This document shows, one piece after another, positions 33,331 through 46,790 of a DNA stretch of 64,000 nucleotides. Origin of the DNA: Chloranthus sessilifolius (lineage: Eukaryota > Streptophyta > Magnoliopsida > Chloranthales > Chloranthaceae); NCBI GenBank assembly GCA_021018995.1, contig CM037593.1, forward strand, positions 43,475,810 through 43,539,809, written 5' to 3'. The position numbers and the translations under genes are program-made. The notes beneath the pieces were generated by a model that was not told the origin of the DNA, did no database searches, and saw only the letters and a list, made by a program, of their open reading frames with translations. Within the stretch, counting starts at the first letter, position 1. Each line of letters starts with the position of its first letter.

Positions 33331-34420
33331 TGAAGAAGAAAAGATGAAGAACAAGTGCAGAACAACAAATTTGGATAGCAATATGGTCAAGTTGATTTAC
33401 ATCGAAAATTTAAAAATGAAAAAGAAAAATAACAAAATTGTTGAAAAGATGAGGAGGAGAAATTTGTTCCTCACCTCCCATTTCCCCATGCAATGAAATG
33501 AAGTTTCTCCTTTTGACAAAGGAAACACAAAAATTGAGGAAATGATGGAGACATTCAAGCAAGTTAAAATTAATCTACCTGCTTGATGCAATCAAACAGT
33601 CCCCGCTTATGCAAAATTTCTCAAAGAGGTGTGCACCCAAAAGGCAATCTAGGATACATTTATCCAAGAAGGCCTTTGTTGAGAAAATCAACCAAGTGCT
33701 ATCAAATGCAACACCACCTAAGATGCAAGACCTCGAATCCCCACAATCCCCTGCATCATTGGGGAGCACACCATTGAGAAAGCCTTGCTAGATCTGGGTG
33801 CTAATGTCAACCGCTTCCCTATGCCTATGAGAAGCTAGGTTTGGGAGAATTGAAACCCACTCAAGTGGTGTTACAAATGAATGACAGATCTGAAAGGAAA
33901 CCTATGGGGTTGATTGAAGATGTTTTGGTAGGAGTAGACAAGTTTTCTACCTGCGACTTTTTGGTGTTGGACATGGAACCAACCAAAAGTACCACCATCC
34001 TGTCATTCTCGGGAAGACCATTCCTAGCTGACTAATGCATGCATTCAATGCAGTGTCCGCATCATGGAGGTGTCTTTTGGAAATATGAAAGTTAAATTGA
34101 ATATGTATAATGTCATACTCAACCTCAATTCTCTGTTTGAGGAATGTTTCCATGTTGACATCATTGATGGTGGAGGAGTCTTTACAAACATTTCGCAAGG
34201 TAAAGACTCCACCAAATTTAAAATGATTGGGGATCCACCGAGAAAGAAGGAAAAGGAGATCAAATTCAATCTGGAGTCCACTTTGTGCAAGGCACTCACC
34301 AAATCATCAAGTTCTCTCTCTTGGAGACTCTCCTCTCCTCTTCCACAAGTTACCAAGGTACCTTTCTTTGCCCTCTTTCTCGGCCCACAATTGGAACTCA
34401 AACAGCTCCCAAAAATCTGA
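33331..34420 (+). pseudogene. Protease region of A copy 2
   Basis: A lysine-rich linker is followed by the EEMMETFKQVKINLP segment (33535 region). The D-GA active-site motif appears as ALLDLGA (33782-33802), then QMNDRSERKPMGLIEDVLVGVDKF (33880 region) and GRPFL (34010). The connector to RT with LELKQLPK follows at 34390-34420. Frameshifts separate the pieces. Confidence 0.75.
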
Positions 34421-35290
34421 AATATGTGTTTTGGGAGATCATCAAACACTGTGATTATTTCTTCCTCCCTTACAAAGGAGCAAGAAGAGGAGCTGTTGGT
34501 AGTTCTAAACAAGACAAGAAAGCAATTGGTGGACCATTCTGATTTAGGAGGAATAAACCCAGGTATGCATGCATAAGATCCACGGAAGAGGATGCCAAGC
34601 CTTCTAGAGAAATGCAAAGAAGGTTGAATCCTCACATGCAAGAAGTGGTAATGAAGGAAGTTGTCAAGTCATAGATGTCAATATTTGGGGTCATTTACCC
34701 CATTTCAGATTCTGCTTGGGTAGCACCCACTGTGGTGCCTAAGAAATCTGGCATCATTGTTGTAGCAAATTTGAATCAGTAAACTTATGTCCACCAGGAC
34801 AAACAACTGGATGGAGGGTGATAGACTACGTAAAATTAAATACCATGACAAGGAAAGACCATTTCCTCCCTTCATTGACCAAATCCTTGATAAGCTTGCA
34901 GCAAAGCTTACTATCGCTTCCTTGATGGGTACTCTGGTTACAACCAGATCCTCGTGTACCCAGGACCAAGAAAAGACCACCTTCACCGCCCTTGGCACTT
35001 TTGCCTATAGGAGGATGCCCTTTGGTCTTTGCAATGCCCTGCTACTTTTCAAAGATGCATGTATGCCATCCTTTTACGACATGATTGATCAATTCATGGA
35101 GATCTTCATGGATGACTTTTCAATTTATGGAGACGCTTTTTCCCAATGCTTACACCACCTCAAGTTGGTGTTGCAAAGATGTGAAGAAACCAATTTGGTT
35201 CTAAGTTTGGGAAAAGAGTCATTTTATGGTCACCCAAGGCATTGTCCTAGGACATGTGGTCTCCCATAAAGGCATAGAGGTGGACCAAGC
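34421..35290 (+). pseudogene. Reverse transcriptase of A copy 2
   Basis: The pieces MQRRLNPHMQEVV (34613), GVIYPISDS, VVPKKSG, a damaged YRKLN region and the open segment 34787-35269 cover RT. The latter has FAYRRMPFGLCNAL and the active site FMDDFSIYGD (FMDD at 35105-35116). The DGYSGYNQI motif is shifted out of frame. Athila-type, closest to copy 3. Confidence 0.8.
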
Positions 35291-35990
35291 AAAATTGATC
35301 TAATTGCACATTTGCCTCCTCCCGTAATCAAGCAAATCAAGTTTCTTAGGGCATGCAGATTTTATAGGAGGTTCATCAAAGATTTCAGAAATTTCCAAGC
35401 CACTCTGTCATTCGTGTCAAGATGTTCCTTTTGTGTTTACTAATGAATGCATGACCTTTGAGGTCCTTAAGAAATGTCTGATTTCAGCTCCCATCTTGCA
35501 GCCCCGACTATTCAAGGTGCCTTTGAGTGATGTGTGATGCATCGACTATGCCCTAGGAGCTGTCCTAGCGTAGAAAGGATAAGCTTCCCCATGTCATAGC
35601 TTATGCCATCGGATCCATGATAGATGCCCAGCTCAACTACACAACAACCGAGAAAGAGGCTGCTGGCCATTGTATTTGCATTGGAAAAATTCAGCCTTAT
35701 GTTTTAGGTTCACAAATTGTGGTGTTTATCGACCACTCGCCTAAAGTACCTTCCTGCCTAAGAAGGATACCAAGCCAGATTAATCGTGTGGATCCTCCTA
35801 TTACAGGAGTTTGATCTACTGATTAAGGATAAGAAAGGAGTGGAGAATGTGGTGGATCACTTATCCGAATTCTCAATACCGAGGATGATAGCTTACCCAT
35901 TAATGAATCATTTCGATGAGCAACTTTTGCCATCAATACCCACAAATCCTTGGTTTGCAAACATAGTCAACTTCTTGGCTATTGGATGAT
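35291..35990 (+). pseudogene. RNase H of A copy 2
   Basis: Recognisable pieces are the RT thumb (GRRFIKD-like, 35360), the MCDAS-like Asp region (35530), TTEKEAAG (35645, with a disturbed ELLAIVF), FIDHSPK (35730) and [11 protein letters not shown] (35825). Short insertions or deletions, often at CTG or CAG, break the frame about every 100 bases. Confidence 0.75.
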
Positions 35991-37190
35991 TCCTCAACAT
36001 TGGAATAGAATGGATAAAGATCTTTTCTTCTCACAAGTTAAACATTTCATTTGGGAAGATCCTTATCTATTCAAGAATTGTGCACTAAGTGATCGGAAAG
36101 TGTGTCCGGACCATGAATTCCCCGGCATATTGTCAATGTGTCATGAACAGTTCTGTGGAGGCCATTTCAAGTAAATAAAATAGCTGCAAAAATTCTGCAG
36201 TGTGGTTTCTATTGGCCCACAATCTTTAAAGATGCCTTCCAAGATCAGAATCTTGCCTTTGTAATCGCCAAAAAGCTGGCAAGATTTCCAAAAGAAACTC
36301 AATGCCCTCGCACCAATCCTGGTAGTTGAGTTGTTTGATGTTTGGGGCATAGATTTTATGGGCCCTTTCCCCTTCTAATGGAAACAATTTCATCTTGGTA
36401 GTGGATTATGTCTCCAAGTGGATTGAGGCCATAGCTACCAAATCCAATGATCACAAAGTGGTTTTAAGATTCCTCAAAGACCACATTTTTCCAGATTTGG
36501 ATTCCCTGAGCCATCATTAGTGATGGGGAAGCCACTTTTGACGATTTGACTCTCTATTAAAAAGTACTGTCACTCACAGTAGTAGCCACTCCCTATCATC
36601 CACAAACCAAAGGGATGGAGATTTCAAATAGAGAGATCAAACACATTTTGAAAAATCGTGGAAGAAGGATGTAAAGGACCGGTCCTTGCTTAATGATGCT
36701 TTGTGGGCATACAGAATCGCTTACAAGACTCCTATAGGATGTCCTTTTCAGATCGGGTTTATGGCAAGGCATGCCATCTACCAAGAGAATTAGAATATAA
36801 GGCCTTGTGGGCAATCAAAACTTTTAATATGGATCTAACTGCTGCGGTAACCACAGAAGCTTCAACTCACCGAATCTGGAAGAACTGAGGATGGATGCCT
36901 ACACTAGCTCCATTGTACAAAGAAAAGGTTAAATCATTCCATGATAGGAGCCTCATGAGAAAAGAGTTCATACCGGGTCCAAGGTATGGTTATTCAACTC
37001 TAAACTTAAATTCTTTCTCGGTAAATTGAGATCCGTATGGGAAGGGCCATACATCGTCATCAAGGCCTCCTCAGAGTCAGTGGATATTTCAGATCCCAAG
37101 GATGGAAGAATACTCAAGGTAAATGGTCGAGGCTCAAACCATGCATTGAAAACACCCAGAGCCCTTGTCGCCCACCTATCACATGAATCT
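35991..37190 (+). pseudogene. Integrase of A copy 2
   Basis: The linker HWNRMDKDLFFSQVKHF (36000) and zinc-binding CHEQFCGGHF (36140) precede the core [11 protein letters not shown] (first Asp codon 36352-36354). [12 protein letters not shown], [11 protein letters not shown] and YGKACHLP follow in different frames. The C-terminal [10 protein letters not shown] and WEGPYIV end near 37070, and the last coding piece runs to about 37190. Confidence 0.8.
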
Positions 37191-39006
37191 CCAAAAATCG
37201 ATGGTAGAAAAGTGTATAATATGTTTGTACAACATTGTTTTTTCCATTTTTCTTGCTTCATCTATTTTTCTTGTACGCATAGTGTAAATACACTTCAAAG
37301 TTCAAATCGCAAAGTAAAAAGTCGTTGAAAAGTTCAAAGTTCTATTCAACCGATTACGAGTCAGTAATGAACTACTCGAAAGAACCATGTTCTGCTCGAA
37401 TAGTTAAAATTTCCTTTTCGAATAGAAAATGGGGAGAAGTCCTTTGAAAAGATCTTTCCGGAGCCAAATCCATTTCGAGTAGACATACTAAAGCTCGCCT
37501 TTGAACTACACTTTCTCAAGATTTTTTTTACCTTTCGAAGACACTTTGCTTTTCAAATAGAGAAAAGGACTCTTTGGAACTTTTCAACACTTAAGTGCTT
37601 TGATTTCACTTGTTAGTATATTAGGTCATTTTGAAAGTCACCGGATATAAACACTCTCCCAAGCAAAACCCCTTTTCAAAACCCTAGCTCACCCTCTTCT
37701 CACGAGCTCCACACGAATAACCACCATCTATTCTAATCTTCTGCTTTTCTCTTGTCGAAATCAAAAGGGTAGAGCCCAAATGATCTATTCAAAGCAAAGA
37801 AACCCGAACAGAGGAAACCCCTAGATCAGGCACACCCAAGAAAGGAGCATCTGGACTAAAGTGAGCAGATCTCGCTTGAGTTTGCATCCCTTCTCCTTTG
37901 CACTCATTTTCTATTTTTAATTCTTGAGAACCAAGATTCTCATGTGTTTAATGTTATAATTTCACTGCCTTTTAGGCATCTTTTTTTTTTTACAAAACCA
38001 AATACAAAATAAAAGAAAATGAAAACACAAATAGAAAATCTCGAGTTGTTTCTCATTATTTTCAGCAAGTAAATAAGGGCTCTTGTTGAGCCCGGATCAA
38101 AACAAGTAAAAAAAATTATAAAAACAAAAAATATAGACATATATAGATATCTTCCGATGAAATGTTTTCTCCATTTGCATCCACTTTTCCCATCCTGGAC
38201 TCGAGATCATTTTTCTTTTTAGGAATCATGTAGGATAATGAGTAGTGGATCATAGTGTTTTGAATATTCAATGGACCCAGATTTTATTTTCCTTGATTTC
38301 TTCATCATAAATGGGTCTCGGTTGTGTGAACCTGCTTTTAATATGTGCTCCCATGCTTCAATTTTTTTATTATTCATACACATCATCAACAAAGGGTCAA
38401 TCTTATGAATCTTGCTTTTCCGATTCACCTAATCATTTTTATAATCACTTAGATTCATAAGTATCTCGTGCTTTTGGGTTTGTTTCTTTGGGCTTAGGAT
38501 ATATCATTTGGCATTAGATTTTCTGTTTAGGAATTTTAGTTTCAAATTCTGCTTTTAGATCACGATTTTTTTTTCTTTCTTAGGTTAATGTGTCCTCGTT
38601 TTATTGATTTTCGTCATTTTACGTGAGTATAGTTAGTTTATAACTTTGTTTTCTTATTTTGCATTCACAAATTCAGTTTTTGTATCAACACTTTTCTTTT
38701 CTTTTTAACTTTGTATTGGGTCCTTACCTTGCTTTTCTTTGTTTCTCTTTTATTAGCATTAGTTTCCTTTCATTTGCATAGTAATCCTTCTATTTGTTAG
38801 ATTTTATTTAGCAGTTCTAGCATTGTTTTGTTGATTTTCTTGCATTTGTATATCATGTTTTCCATTTCCTTGCTCATATTTTCGGTTTACATTTTTACTT
38901 TCTGCGCATATAGTTTAGATTTTTTTACATTCTTAGTCTTTCTTTCTTCTTTTACCCTACTGCCCTAGTCTCTCCTTGTCTAGAACATTGAGGACAATGT
39001 TCATCT
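37191..39006. other. A copy 2: post-integrase spacer, first part
   Basis: Same content as copy 1: the TTCGAA/CTTTGAA motif block at 37300-37570, A- and T-runs, and a T-rich stretch. No coding region. Confidence 0.6.
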
Positions 39007-40596
39007 TAGGTTTGGGGTATGGCAACAGGTCTGCCCATGGGATAATTAACATAAGGCGTGCGAATCACCTAAGTAATTAGGAAATGTATTAATTTACTTA
39101 AGAATCATGACAACTAGAAAATTTAAAATTCCTTTGCCAAATTTAGACATTCTAAACCTTGCGATATTCTACATTTCCATGATGATTACACCATAAAACA
39201 TCTTATCGTGCGTAGTAAGTCAAAGGAAGAGAAAAAGGTAAAGATATACTTAAAAGCTCAAGGAAAAACCATAACCAATGAGAATTGAGCCCATATATTT
39301 TCCATCTCTGTTGAAGAGTGGTAGAGGCAATTTTTTACGATTCAAAGGATTGGTGAGGCATTAGATCCACTAGAAGTTAGGAAACTCCAAATTAAAACAA
39401 GTAACACTCATGAAACCGAGGAAAAGATCAAGGCCTTCTTTGGAGACTTGAACCTATGAGAACCAACCAAGAAAAATCTGCCCTGTTTGTACCCCATTTG
39501 AGTAGTAAATCCTACAATTCTTCATCAAAAATACTCAAAAGTACTTTTTGAACCTATGGAACCAATTCAGCCTTCCCTCACTGAGAATTCGGAGGTAAAG
39601 GAGAAAGAAGCGAAGATGGACCATTTCTGGGCAACATCAAGAAAATGAAGAGAAAATACCTCAAAAAGCAGGCAATATGGTGGTGAGAAAAGAAGAGACA
39701 AACAATGTAAAAAAGTTGCAAGCAAAAAGGCAAAAAAGGGACCTTATGTTGAAAAATGCAAGATCAAAGAAAGAAGCGATCCTTTGTGAATGTGAGAATC
39801 TCGAAAGAAGAAGAAAGAAGCTAAACTCAAAAAGGTGGAGTCATGAACCATCTCCCTGCACTTCTGAGTTCTCAAATTCAAACCTCTGTTCAAGCGCCTT
39901 TCCTTGAAACTTCACTCCATAAGCCATACAAACAAACCTAGATTAAAAGCCCTTGTGATCCAAAGTTGAGTGAGTGTCATGTGGAGATAAGTGACCTAAT
40001 CTATGGTGAGGAGATGTCAATGATGCCATTGCCTAAGAATCATGCCTATGCTCATGCTTACAGATCCATTTGGGAGATGTAAGCTGCTCTTGAGCTTGAG
40101 TGAAAATGAACCCCTCAACAAAAACAACGATGAGAGTATACCACGGTGAGTGTTTGGGTTGGAACTTGAGCACCTTAAGTATGACTTATAACCTAATTTT
40201 TATCCATAAGATGAGCTTCTATTTGGCACATTTGTATGATTTTCTATGATTTGTTCCTGATTGGAAATATTGAAACATTCATGAGGTTTATAAATGTTTA
40301 AATTCACTGTGCAAACAATAATCAAATTTTCTGTTTCATCATTGATTCAAGAGTAACTAACCTGCTCCTTGATTGCTCATTTGATAATATTGCATGATGA
40401 TTAAGCATTTCATGGAGAAGTTTGTGGGTACCTTCACGAAAACCCTCAGAGACTTCACTCCTCCTCTAGGGATCACCTAGGGGTTGAAAAGGCTTGTTGC
40501 ATATGCTAAATGCACTGCTTCCTACAAAAGTGGCTCTTTACTTTGTTTTTTATGTTTCTTTGCTCGGGGACTAGCAAAGCTTAGGTTTAAGGGGTG
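39007..40596 (+). other. A copy 2: conserved ORF-free 3' region and PPT
   Basis: It opens with TAGGTTTGGGGTAT (39007-39020) after the hairpin GAACATTG-AGGA-CAATGTTC (38983-39002). It closes with TTAGGTTTAAGGGGTG (40581-40596) before LTR 2. The 76-codon ORF at 39677-39907 lies in the segment shared with copy 3 but is not open in X. Confidence 0.65.
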
Positions 40597-42418
40597 TGAT
40601 AAGTAGTGAAAAATACCATTTTCACCTAAACATGAGCCTTGAAAGACCCTTGAGAGGACTAAATAAGTGCTTTAGTGTTCATATTGCGGCTAACCAAAAG
40701 CGGTCCAAATCGAAAACCATCCTAAAATGATCAAAAAAGTGACAACGCATGTCAAGCTCAAAGAGGGAGTGAAGAAATAGCCTCAAAGAATGGCTAAAAG
40801 GTCCTAAAGAGCAAGAAAAGACACGAAGAAGAAGAATGGAAGCTAAAGCTCAATTAGCAAAGAACTTCTACTATTCGCAAAGGAAAAATCAAGTTAAAAG
40901 TCAATTCGCAAAGAAGAATGGGAGCCTAGAGTTCAATTAAAGAACTTCTACTATTAAAAGAACCTTGAACTGCGAAAGAAGAAAAACACTCCTCGAATAG
41001 AAGAATGACCTTTCGAAAAGAAGAAAAGTTTAATTGAGCAGGCTGAAACCCCACGAAAAGAGCTTGAGCCAAATTACTTTGCGAAAAGACCCTTAAACTC
41101 TGCGAAATGGCATCTGAGGATTCTGACCACTTTGAAGGGCATTTCGATAAACTCTGCCGCGCGCAATGTAATTAAAAGCCGAGACATTAGGAAGATTCAA
41201 GCACAAACCAAAGGCATATTCCACACGTGAAAACCCAAAGATGAAATCACTTGGCGGGAACTTCTAGAAGCTCAAGCAGACTTTTGAATTCCCATAACGA
41301 ATTGATGCTTCTAACGCTTTGATTGGTGAACGGATCGAGCATTTTCATTGGCGAGCAGTCTGGATCCCGTGCTCAACGGCCATTGGGCAATCGGATCGAG
41401 CACTTCGATTGGTTGATACACTTATGCGGGATAGAGGAAAATTGAAGACATTTGCCCAATTGGGGCATCCAGTTTTAGAGTTTTCATCTCTGTTTCCCTC
41501 ATTCCGGTCGGATAGCTTATCCCAGAACCCCTGTAATCCTTCTTGTAGTTTACCTTTGAGAGCCATTGTGAGTGATTTGTACTTCCAAGTTGGATTCAAG
41601 GAAGTAAATCGAGGGCTCTCTGAGAAGCTCGGGTAAGTCTAGGGCTCTCTAAAGCCGTGCTCTGTAATTATAACGTTGGATTTTAAAAGGTTCTTTGTAA
41701 TTTGTGTCTTCTCCATTGGAGTCATGTCGAGGTTACGAATGATCACCTTAGTGCATTAGACTTCTTTAGATTCACTCATCCGCATCCAACTTCCCTTAAT
41801 TCATCATCCTGCGAATTAGCGTTGGTAACCTAATTCAGCGGCATTCTGATGATGTTCATGTTACGAACTAAAGAATAGGCCACACTAGGCGAGATCTGTG
41901 ACCATTTGTGGATGATCACGCCATAAGTCTAAACCTATTCCTTAATTCGATTTATTTCTCTTACATCTCGTGGTAGCGGATGAAGATTGAATCTGCTTCG
42001 TTGAACTCTGATTCTCCATTAAAATTGAGGCTAAAGTACATGAAGCTATTATTTCATTTGTCTTATTTTAAACATCTCCCCAACTCGGATCTCGATCATG
42101 TAGATAGTTCTTCTTTATTTGCTTATAGTTAAATGTGACACAATCCAACACTCTCTTTTATCTATTCTTTTTAGATAATTATAGAGCGTAGCACAGATCC
42201 GGAGGTTTATCTCTCATTTTAGACAAACTTCTCGTGGACGATCTTGAAATACTTACTTTTAAAACTTGCTACAATCGGCCCCGATCTTGCAGGCCAGTGT
42301 TAGCCCCAATGTGCTGATATCCCTTTCATAAGTTAACATCCATATAACCTAGCATTCTTTAATTCTTTAATTTTTGATTCATAATGCACACAATTATGGC
42401 ACACTTGGAGCGACAACA
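40597..42418 (+). repeat. LTR 2 of family A (1822 bp)
   Basis: It starts TGATAAGTAGTGAAAAATACC and ends GCGACAACA. It is shared by the internal regions on both sides. The CTATAAATTG promoter segment present in LTRs 1 and 3 is deleted near 41440. Confidence 0.9.
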
Positions 42419-42424
42419 AGTTTT

Positions 42425-42442
42425 TGGCGCCGTTGCCGGGGA
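42425..42442 (+). promoter_or_regulatory. Primer binding site of A copy 3 (tRNA-Asp)
   Basis: A second perfect TGGCGCCGTTGCCGGGGA, 6 bases after LTR 2. Confidence 0.95.
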
Positions 42443-42814
42443 AGTTTGTTCTAAAATAGATAAACCTATGTTTATTTTCATTTATTTTAATTTTTGCTTT
42501 AAACCTGCACTTTGCATTCCAAGTGCTTGATTAAATGTCTACAGTAGTTTTGTATAGAAAACCTGCTTTCTTTAGCAGAATTTTTATTTTTTTATTTTTC
42601 TCGAGTTTTTATTCTTTGCCTTCTAATTATTTGAATAAATGTGCCGCCACTCTTTTGTCTTTTGTCAAATTTGGGCGTGCTTTGAGTTTTTCATTTATTT
42701 TCATTTATTTATCATCATTTATTAATTTTGTCATTATTTTTATGCAGACATGTAAAAGGAAAGGAAAGTTCTTAAATAGACAGTTTCTTTTATCAAACTC
42801 TCTCTCGAAGTTGT

Positions 42815-44235
42815 ATGTTTGGCAGAGAACCCTCAACTGAGATTCTCCCGTTAAATTCGTGGTTGAAAGACTCCTAAGAAACCGACATACATCACATATC
42901 TGAAATGGGTGACTAACAGAGATTGTTAAGAGACTACTTTGCCTGGTGCTTATAATTCCCATTTTGCATTCAATTTCCCACAGTGGAGGGAAATTATGAA
43001 ATTAAGTCCTCCACCATCCAAATGTTGCCTTCATTCCATGGATTGAGTAAGGAAGACCCTTACAAACACATTGATGAATTTCTGGCTTTATGCACAACAT
43101 TTAACATAGTCGGATCGGGTCAGAGGCAACCAAGCTTAGGCTCTTTCCTTTTCATTAAAGGACAAAGCTAGAGCATGGTTATCTATGTTAGCACCAAACA
43201 AAGATCACATCATGGAATGATTTGCAATGTCAATTTTTGTCAAAATATTCCCCAATGACTAAAACCAGCCAACCGAGACAAAGCATCATCTCTTTCTCCC
43301 AAAACTCAATCAAACTTTCCATGAAGCATGGGAAAGGTTTAAAGAATCATAAGGCAATGCCCTCACCATCAAATTCCTAAATGGCTGGTTCAAAGCTTCT
43401 ATCAAGGAACCGATCAAGGGCAAGAACATGGTGGATGCCTCTGTGGAGGTACCTACTAAAATTGAAGAGGTTTGGGACCTCTTTGAGGTGATTGGAGAAA
43501 ATTCAACCCAAAGCAGAATCTCGCCAAGGGACACCGAGAATCCAAATAGGATGAATAATCCCCAATTCACAAGAGGGAAAGTTTATGAAGTCAATGAGGA
43601 AAGGAAAGTGGATAATTTGACCACAAAATTTGATAGATGATGGACTCATTTAAAGCTCCAAATGGGTCAAGAGTAGAGGAGGCATGTCCGATATGCCATC
43701 CCCCACTCATTCCATTGATCAATGTCCTTCGCATCACAATTTCCGAACTCATGATGGAACAAGCCTCTTATGGATGATGCAATCGAATGACTACGCATGG
43801 AGATCTCATCCTAATCTCACGTGGAATCAGGGAAATTACCACCCCCAATAGCAGCAGCAGGCCAAAAATCAATTACCTTTCAAACCGCTTCACCATATCA
43901 GAATTTTATAATAAATCAAATTTTCAGACCTAACCAACAACAAGCCATGCAAAGTCAGACCAGCCCCTCGCCTTCCTAGATCCCACGACCTTTGAAGAGC
44001 GGTGTCTTGAGTTCACTTCAAAATCTTGAACTCATCGTGAACCTTCACAGTCGAGCATTAAAAAATTGAAGAAACTCGGGCCAACTCTCAAATTCATTGG
44101 CTAAGAGAGAAGAGGGTAACTACCAGTCAACTGTGAACAATCCTAAGGACAGCTTCATGGTTGGAGAATCCTCAAATGGCCATGAGGAAATCAAAGTCAC
44201 TACTTTGAGAAGTGGAAGAATAATAAACAACACAA
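42815..44235 (+). pseudogene. gag of A copy 3, many frameshifts
   Basis: The start at 42815 (MFGRE) matches copy 2. The open piece 42983-43171 has EGNYEIKSSTIQMLPSFHGLS and HIDEFLALCTTFNI. A zinc knuckle of the CX2CX4HX4C type (CPICHPPTHSIDQC) is readable near 43686-43728 and is better preserved than in copy 2. The frame is lost repeatedly, at different places from copy 2. Confidence 0.75.
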
Positions 44236-45330
44236 GGTAGTGAAGAAAAAGATGAAGAACAAGTGCGTGAACAATTGGATAGCAATATGGTCATTGATTT
44301 ACATCGAGAAAATTTAAAAAATGAAAAATGTAAAAATAACAAAATTGTTGAAAAGATGAGGAGGAGAAATTTGTTCCTCACCTCCCATTTCCCCATGCAA
44401 TGAAGTTTCTCCTTTGACAAAGGAAACACAAAATTGAGGAAATGATGGAGACATTCAAGCAAGTTAAAATTAATCTACCTACGCTTGATGCAATCAAACA
44501 GTCCCTCGCTATGCAAAATTTCTCAAAGAGGTGTGCACCCACAAAAGGCAATCTAGGATACATTTATCCAAGAAGGCCTTTGTTGGAGAAAATCAACCAA
44601 GTGCTATCAAATGCAACACCACCTAAGATGCAAGACCGGAATCCCCACAATCCCTGCAGATCATTGGGGAGCACACCATTGAGAAAGCCTTGCTAGATCT
44701 GGTGCTAGTGTCAACTCGCTTCCCTATTCTGCCTATGAGAAGCTAGGTTTGGGAGAATTGAAACCCACTCAAGTGGTGTTACAAATGAATGCAGATCTGA
44801 AAGGAAACCTATGGGGTTGATTGAAGATGTTTTGGTAGGAGTAGACAAGTTTTTCTACCCTCGACTTTTTGGTGTTGGATATGGAACCAACCAAAAGTAC
44901 CACCGCCATCCCTGCTATTCGGGAAGACCATTCTGCTACTAATGCATGCATTCAATGCAGTCCTGCATCATGGAGGTGTCTTTTGGAAATATGAAAGTTA
45001 AATTGAATATGTATAATGTCGTTACTCAACCTCAATTCTCTCACGAGGAATGTTTCCATGTTGACATCATTGATGAGTGGAGGAGTCTTTACAAACATTT
45101 CGCAAGGTAAAGACTCCAATTTAAAATGATTGGGGATCCACCGAGAAAGAAGGAAAAGGAGATCAAATTCAACGGAGTCCATGGTGCAAGGCACTCACCA
45201 ACACCATCAAGTTCTCTCTTGAGACCTGCTCCTCTCCCTCTTCCACAAGTTACCAAGGTACCTTTGCTGCCCTCTTTTCTCAAATTTCACGAATTGGAAC
45301 TCAAACAGCTCCCCAAAAATCTGAAATATG
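44236..45330 (+). pseudogene. Protease region of A copy 3
   Basis: It contains the METFKQVKINLP segment (44447), KRCAPTKGNLGYIYPRRPL in a shifted frame (44526-44582), ALLD near 44687-44699, the DVLVGVDKF segment (44825) and the connector LELKQLPKNLKYVF (45292-45335). The layout is as in copy 2, with different small breaks. Confidence 0.75.
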
Positions 45331-46090
45331 TGTTTTGGGAGATCATCAAACACTACGTGATTATTTCTTCCTCCTTACAAAGGAGCAAGAAGAGGAGTCA
45401 TGGTAGTTCTAAGACAAGAAAGCAATTGGTCGGACCATTGCCGATTTAGGAGGAATAAACCCATGTATGCATGCATAAGATCCACGAAGAGGATGCCAAG
45501 TTCTAGAGAAATGCAAAGAAGGTTGAATCCTCACATGCAAGAAGTGGTAATGAAAAGTCTGGGGTCATTTACCCCATTTCAGATTCTGCTGGTAGCACCC
45601 ACGTGTGGTGCCTAAGAAATCTGCATCATCATAGCTTTAATCGGTAAACTTATGTCCACCGGACAAACAATCGGATGGAGGGTCCGCATAGACTACAGTA
45701 AAATTAAATACCATGACAAGGAAAGACCATTTCCTCCCTTCATTGACTAAATCCTTGATAAGCTTGCAGTGCAAAGCTTACTATCGCTTCCTTGATGGGT
45801 ACTCGTTACAACCAGATCCCCTGTACCCACAGACCAAGAAAAGACCACCTTCACCGCCTTTGGCACTTTTGCCTATAGGAGGATGCCCTTTGGTCTTTGC
45901 AATGCCCTGCTACTTTTCAAAGATGCATGTATGCCATCCTTCCGACATGATTGATCAATTCATGGAGATCTTCATGGATGACTTTTCAATTTATGGAGAT
46001 GTTTTTCCTAATGCTTACACCACCTCAAGTTGGTGTTGCAAAGATGTGAAGAAACCAATTTGGTTCTAAGTCGAAAGAGTCATTTTATGG
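45331..46090 (+). pseudogene. Reverse transcriptase of A copy 3
   Basis: SREMQRRLNPHMQEVVMKS (45502), PISDS, a damaged GWRVRIDY, then RFLDGYS (45788), FGTFAYRRMPFG (split over two frames) and FMEIFMDDFSIYGDVF with FMDD at 45971-45982. A piece spanning VIYPISDS is shortened relative to copy 2, where about 25 more bases (the EVVKS segment) are present. Confidence 0.8.
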
Positions 46091-46790
46091 TCACCCAAGG
46101 CATTGTCCTAGGACATGTGGTCTCCCATAAAGGCATAGAGGTGGACCAAGCAAAATTGATCTAATTGCACATTTGCCTCCTCCCGTAATCATAAGCAAAT
46201 CAAAGTTTCTTAGGGCATGCAGGATTTTATAGGAGGTTCATCAAAGATTTCAAGAAATTTCCAAGCCACTCTGTCATTTATGTGTCAAGATGTTCCTTTT
46301 GTGTTTACTAATGAATGCATGACAGCCTTTGAGGTCCTTAAGAAATGTCTCGATTTCAGCCCCATCTTGCATCCCAATATTCAAAGGCCCTTTGAGCCGA
46401 TGTGTGATGCATCAGACTATGCCCTAGGAGCTGTCCTAGGGCGAGAAAGGATAAGCTTCCCCATGTCATAGCTTATGCCACAGATCCATGATAGATGCCC
46501 AGCTCAACTACACAACAATCGAGAAAGAGCTGGCCATTGTATTTGCATTGGAAAATTCAGGCCTTATGTTTTAGGTTCACAAATTGTGGTGTTTATCGAC
46601 CACTCCCCTAAAGTACCTTCTGCCTAAGAAGGATACCAAGCCCAGACACTGTGGATCCTCCTATTACTGTGAGTTTGATCTACTGATTAAGGATAAGAAA
46701 GGAGTGGAGAATGTGGTGGCGATCACTTATCCAATTCTCAATACCGAGGATGATAGCTTACCCATTAATGAATCATTTCGATGAGCAACT
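46091..46790 (+). pseudogene. RNase H of A copy 3
   Basis: The open segment 46217-46471 covers the thumb end and the first RNase H part: DVPFVFTNECMTAFEVLKKCL and FEPMCDASDYALGAVLG. After frameshifts come IEKE-LAIVFALE, FIDHSPL and [12 protein letters not shown]. The RNase H Asp is clear. Confidence 0.8.

Noticed and set aside
34045-34641. 198-codon minus-strand ORF over A copy 2
   Set aside because: Antisense of the protease-RT connector; copies 1 and 3 do not keep it open and it has no known motif.
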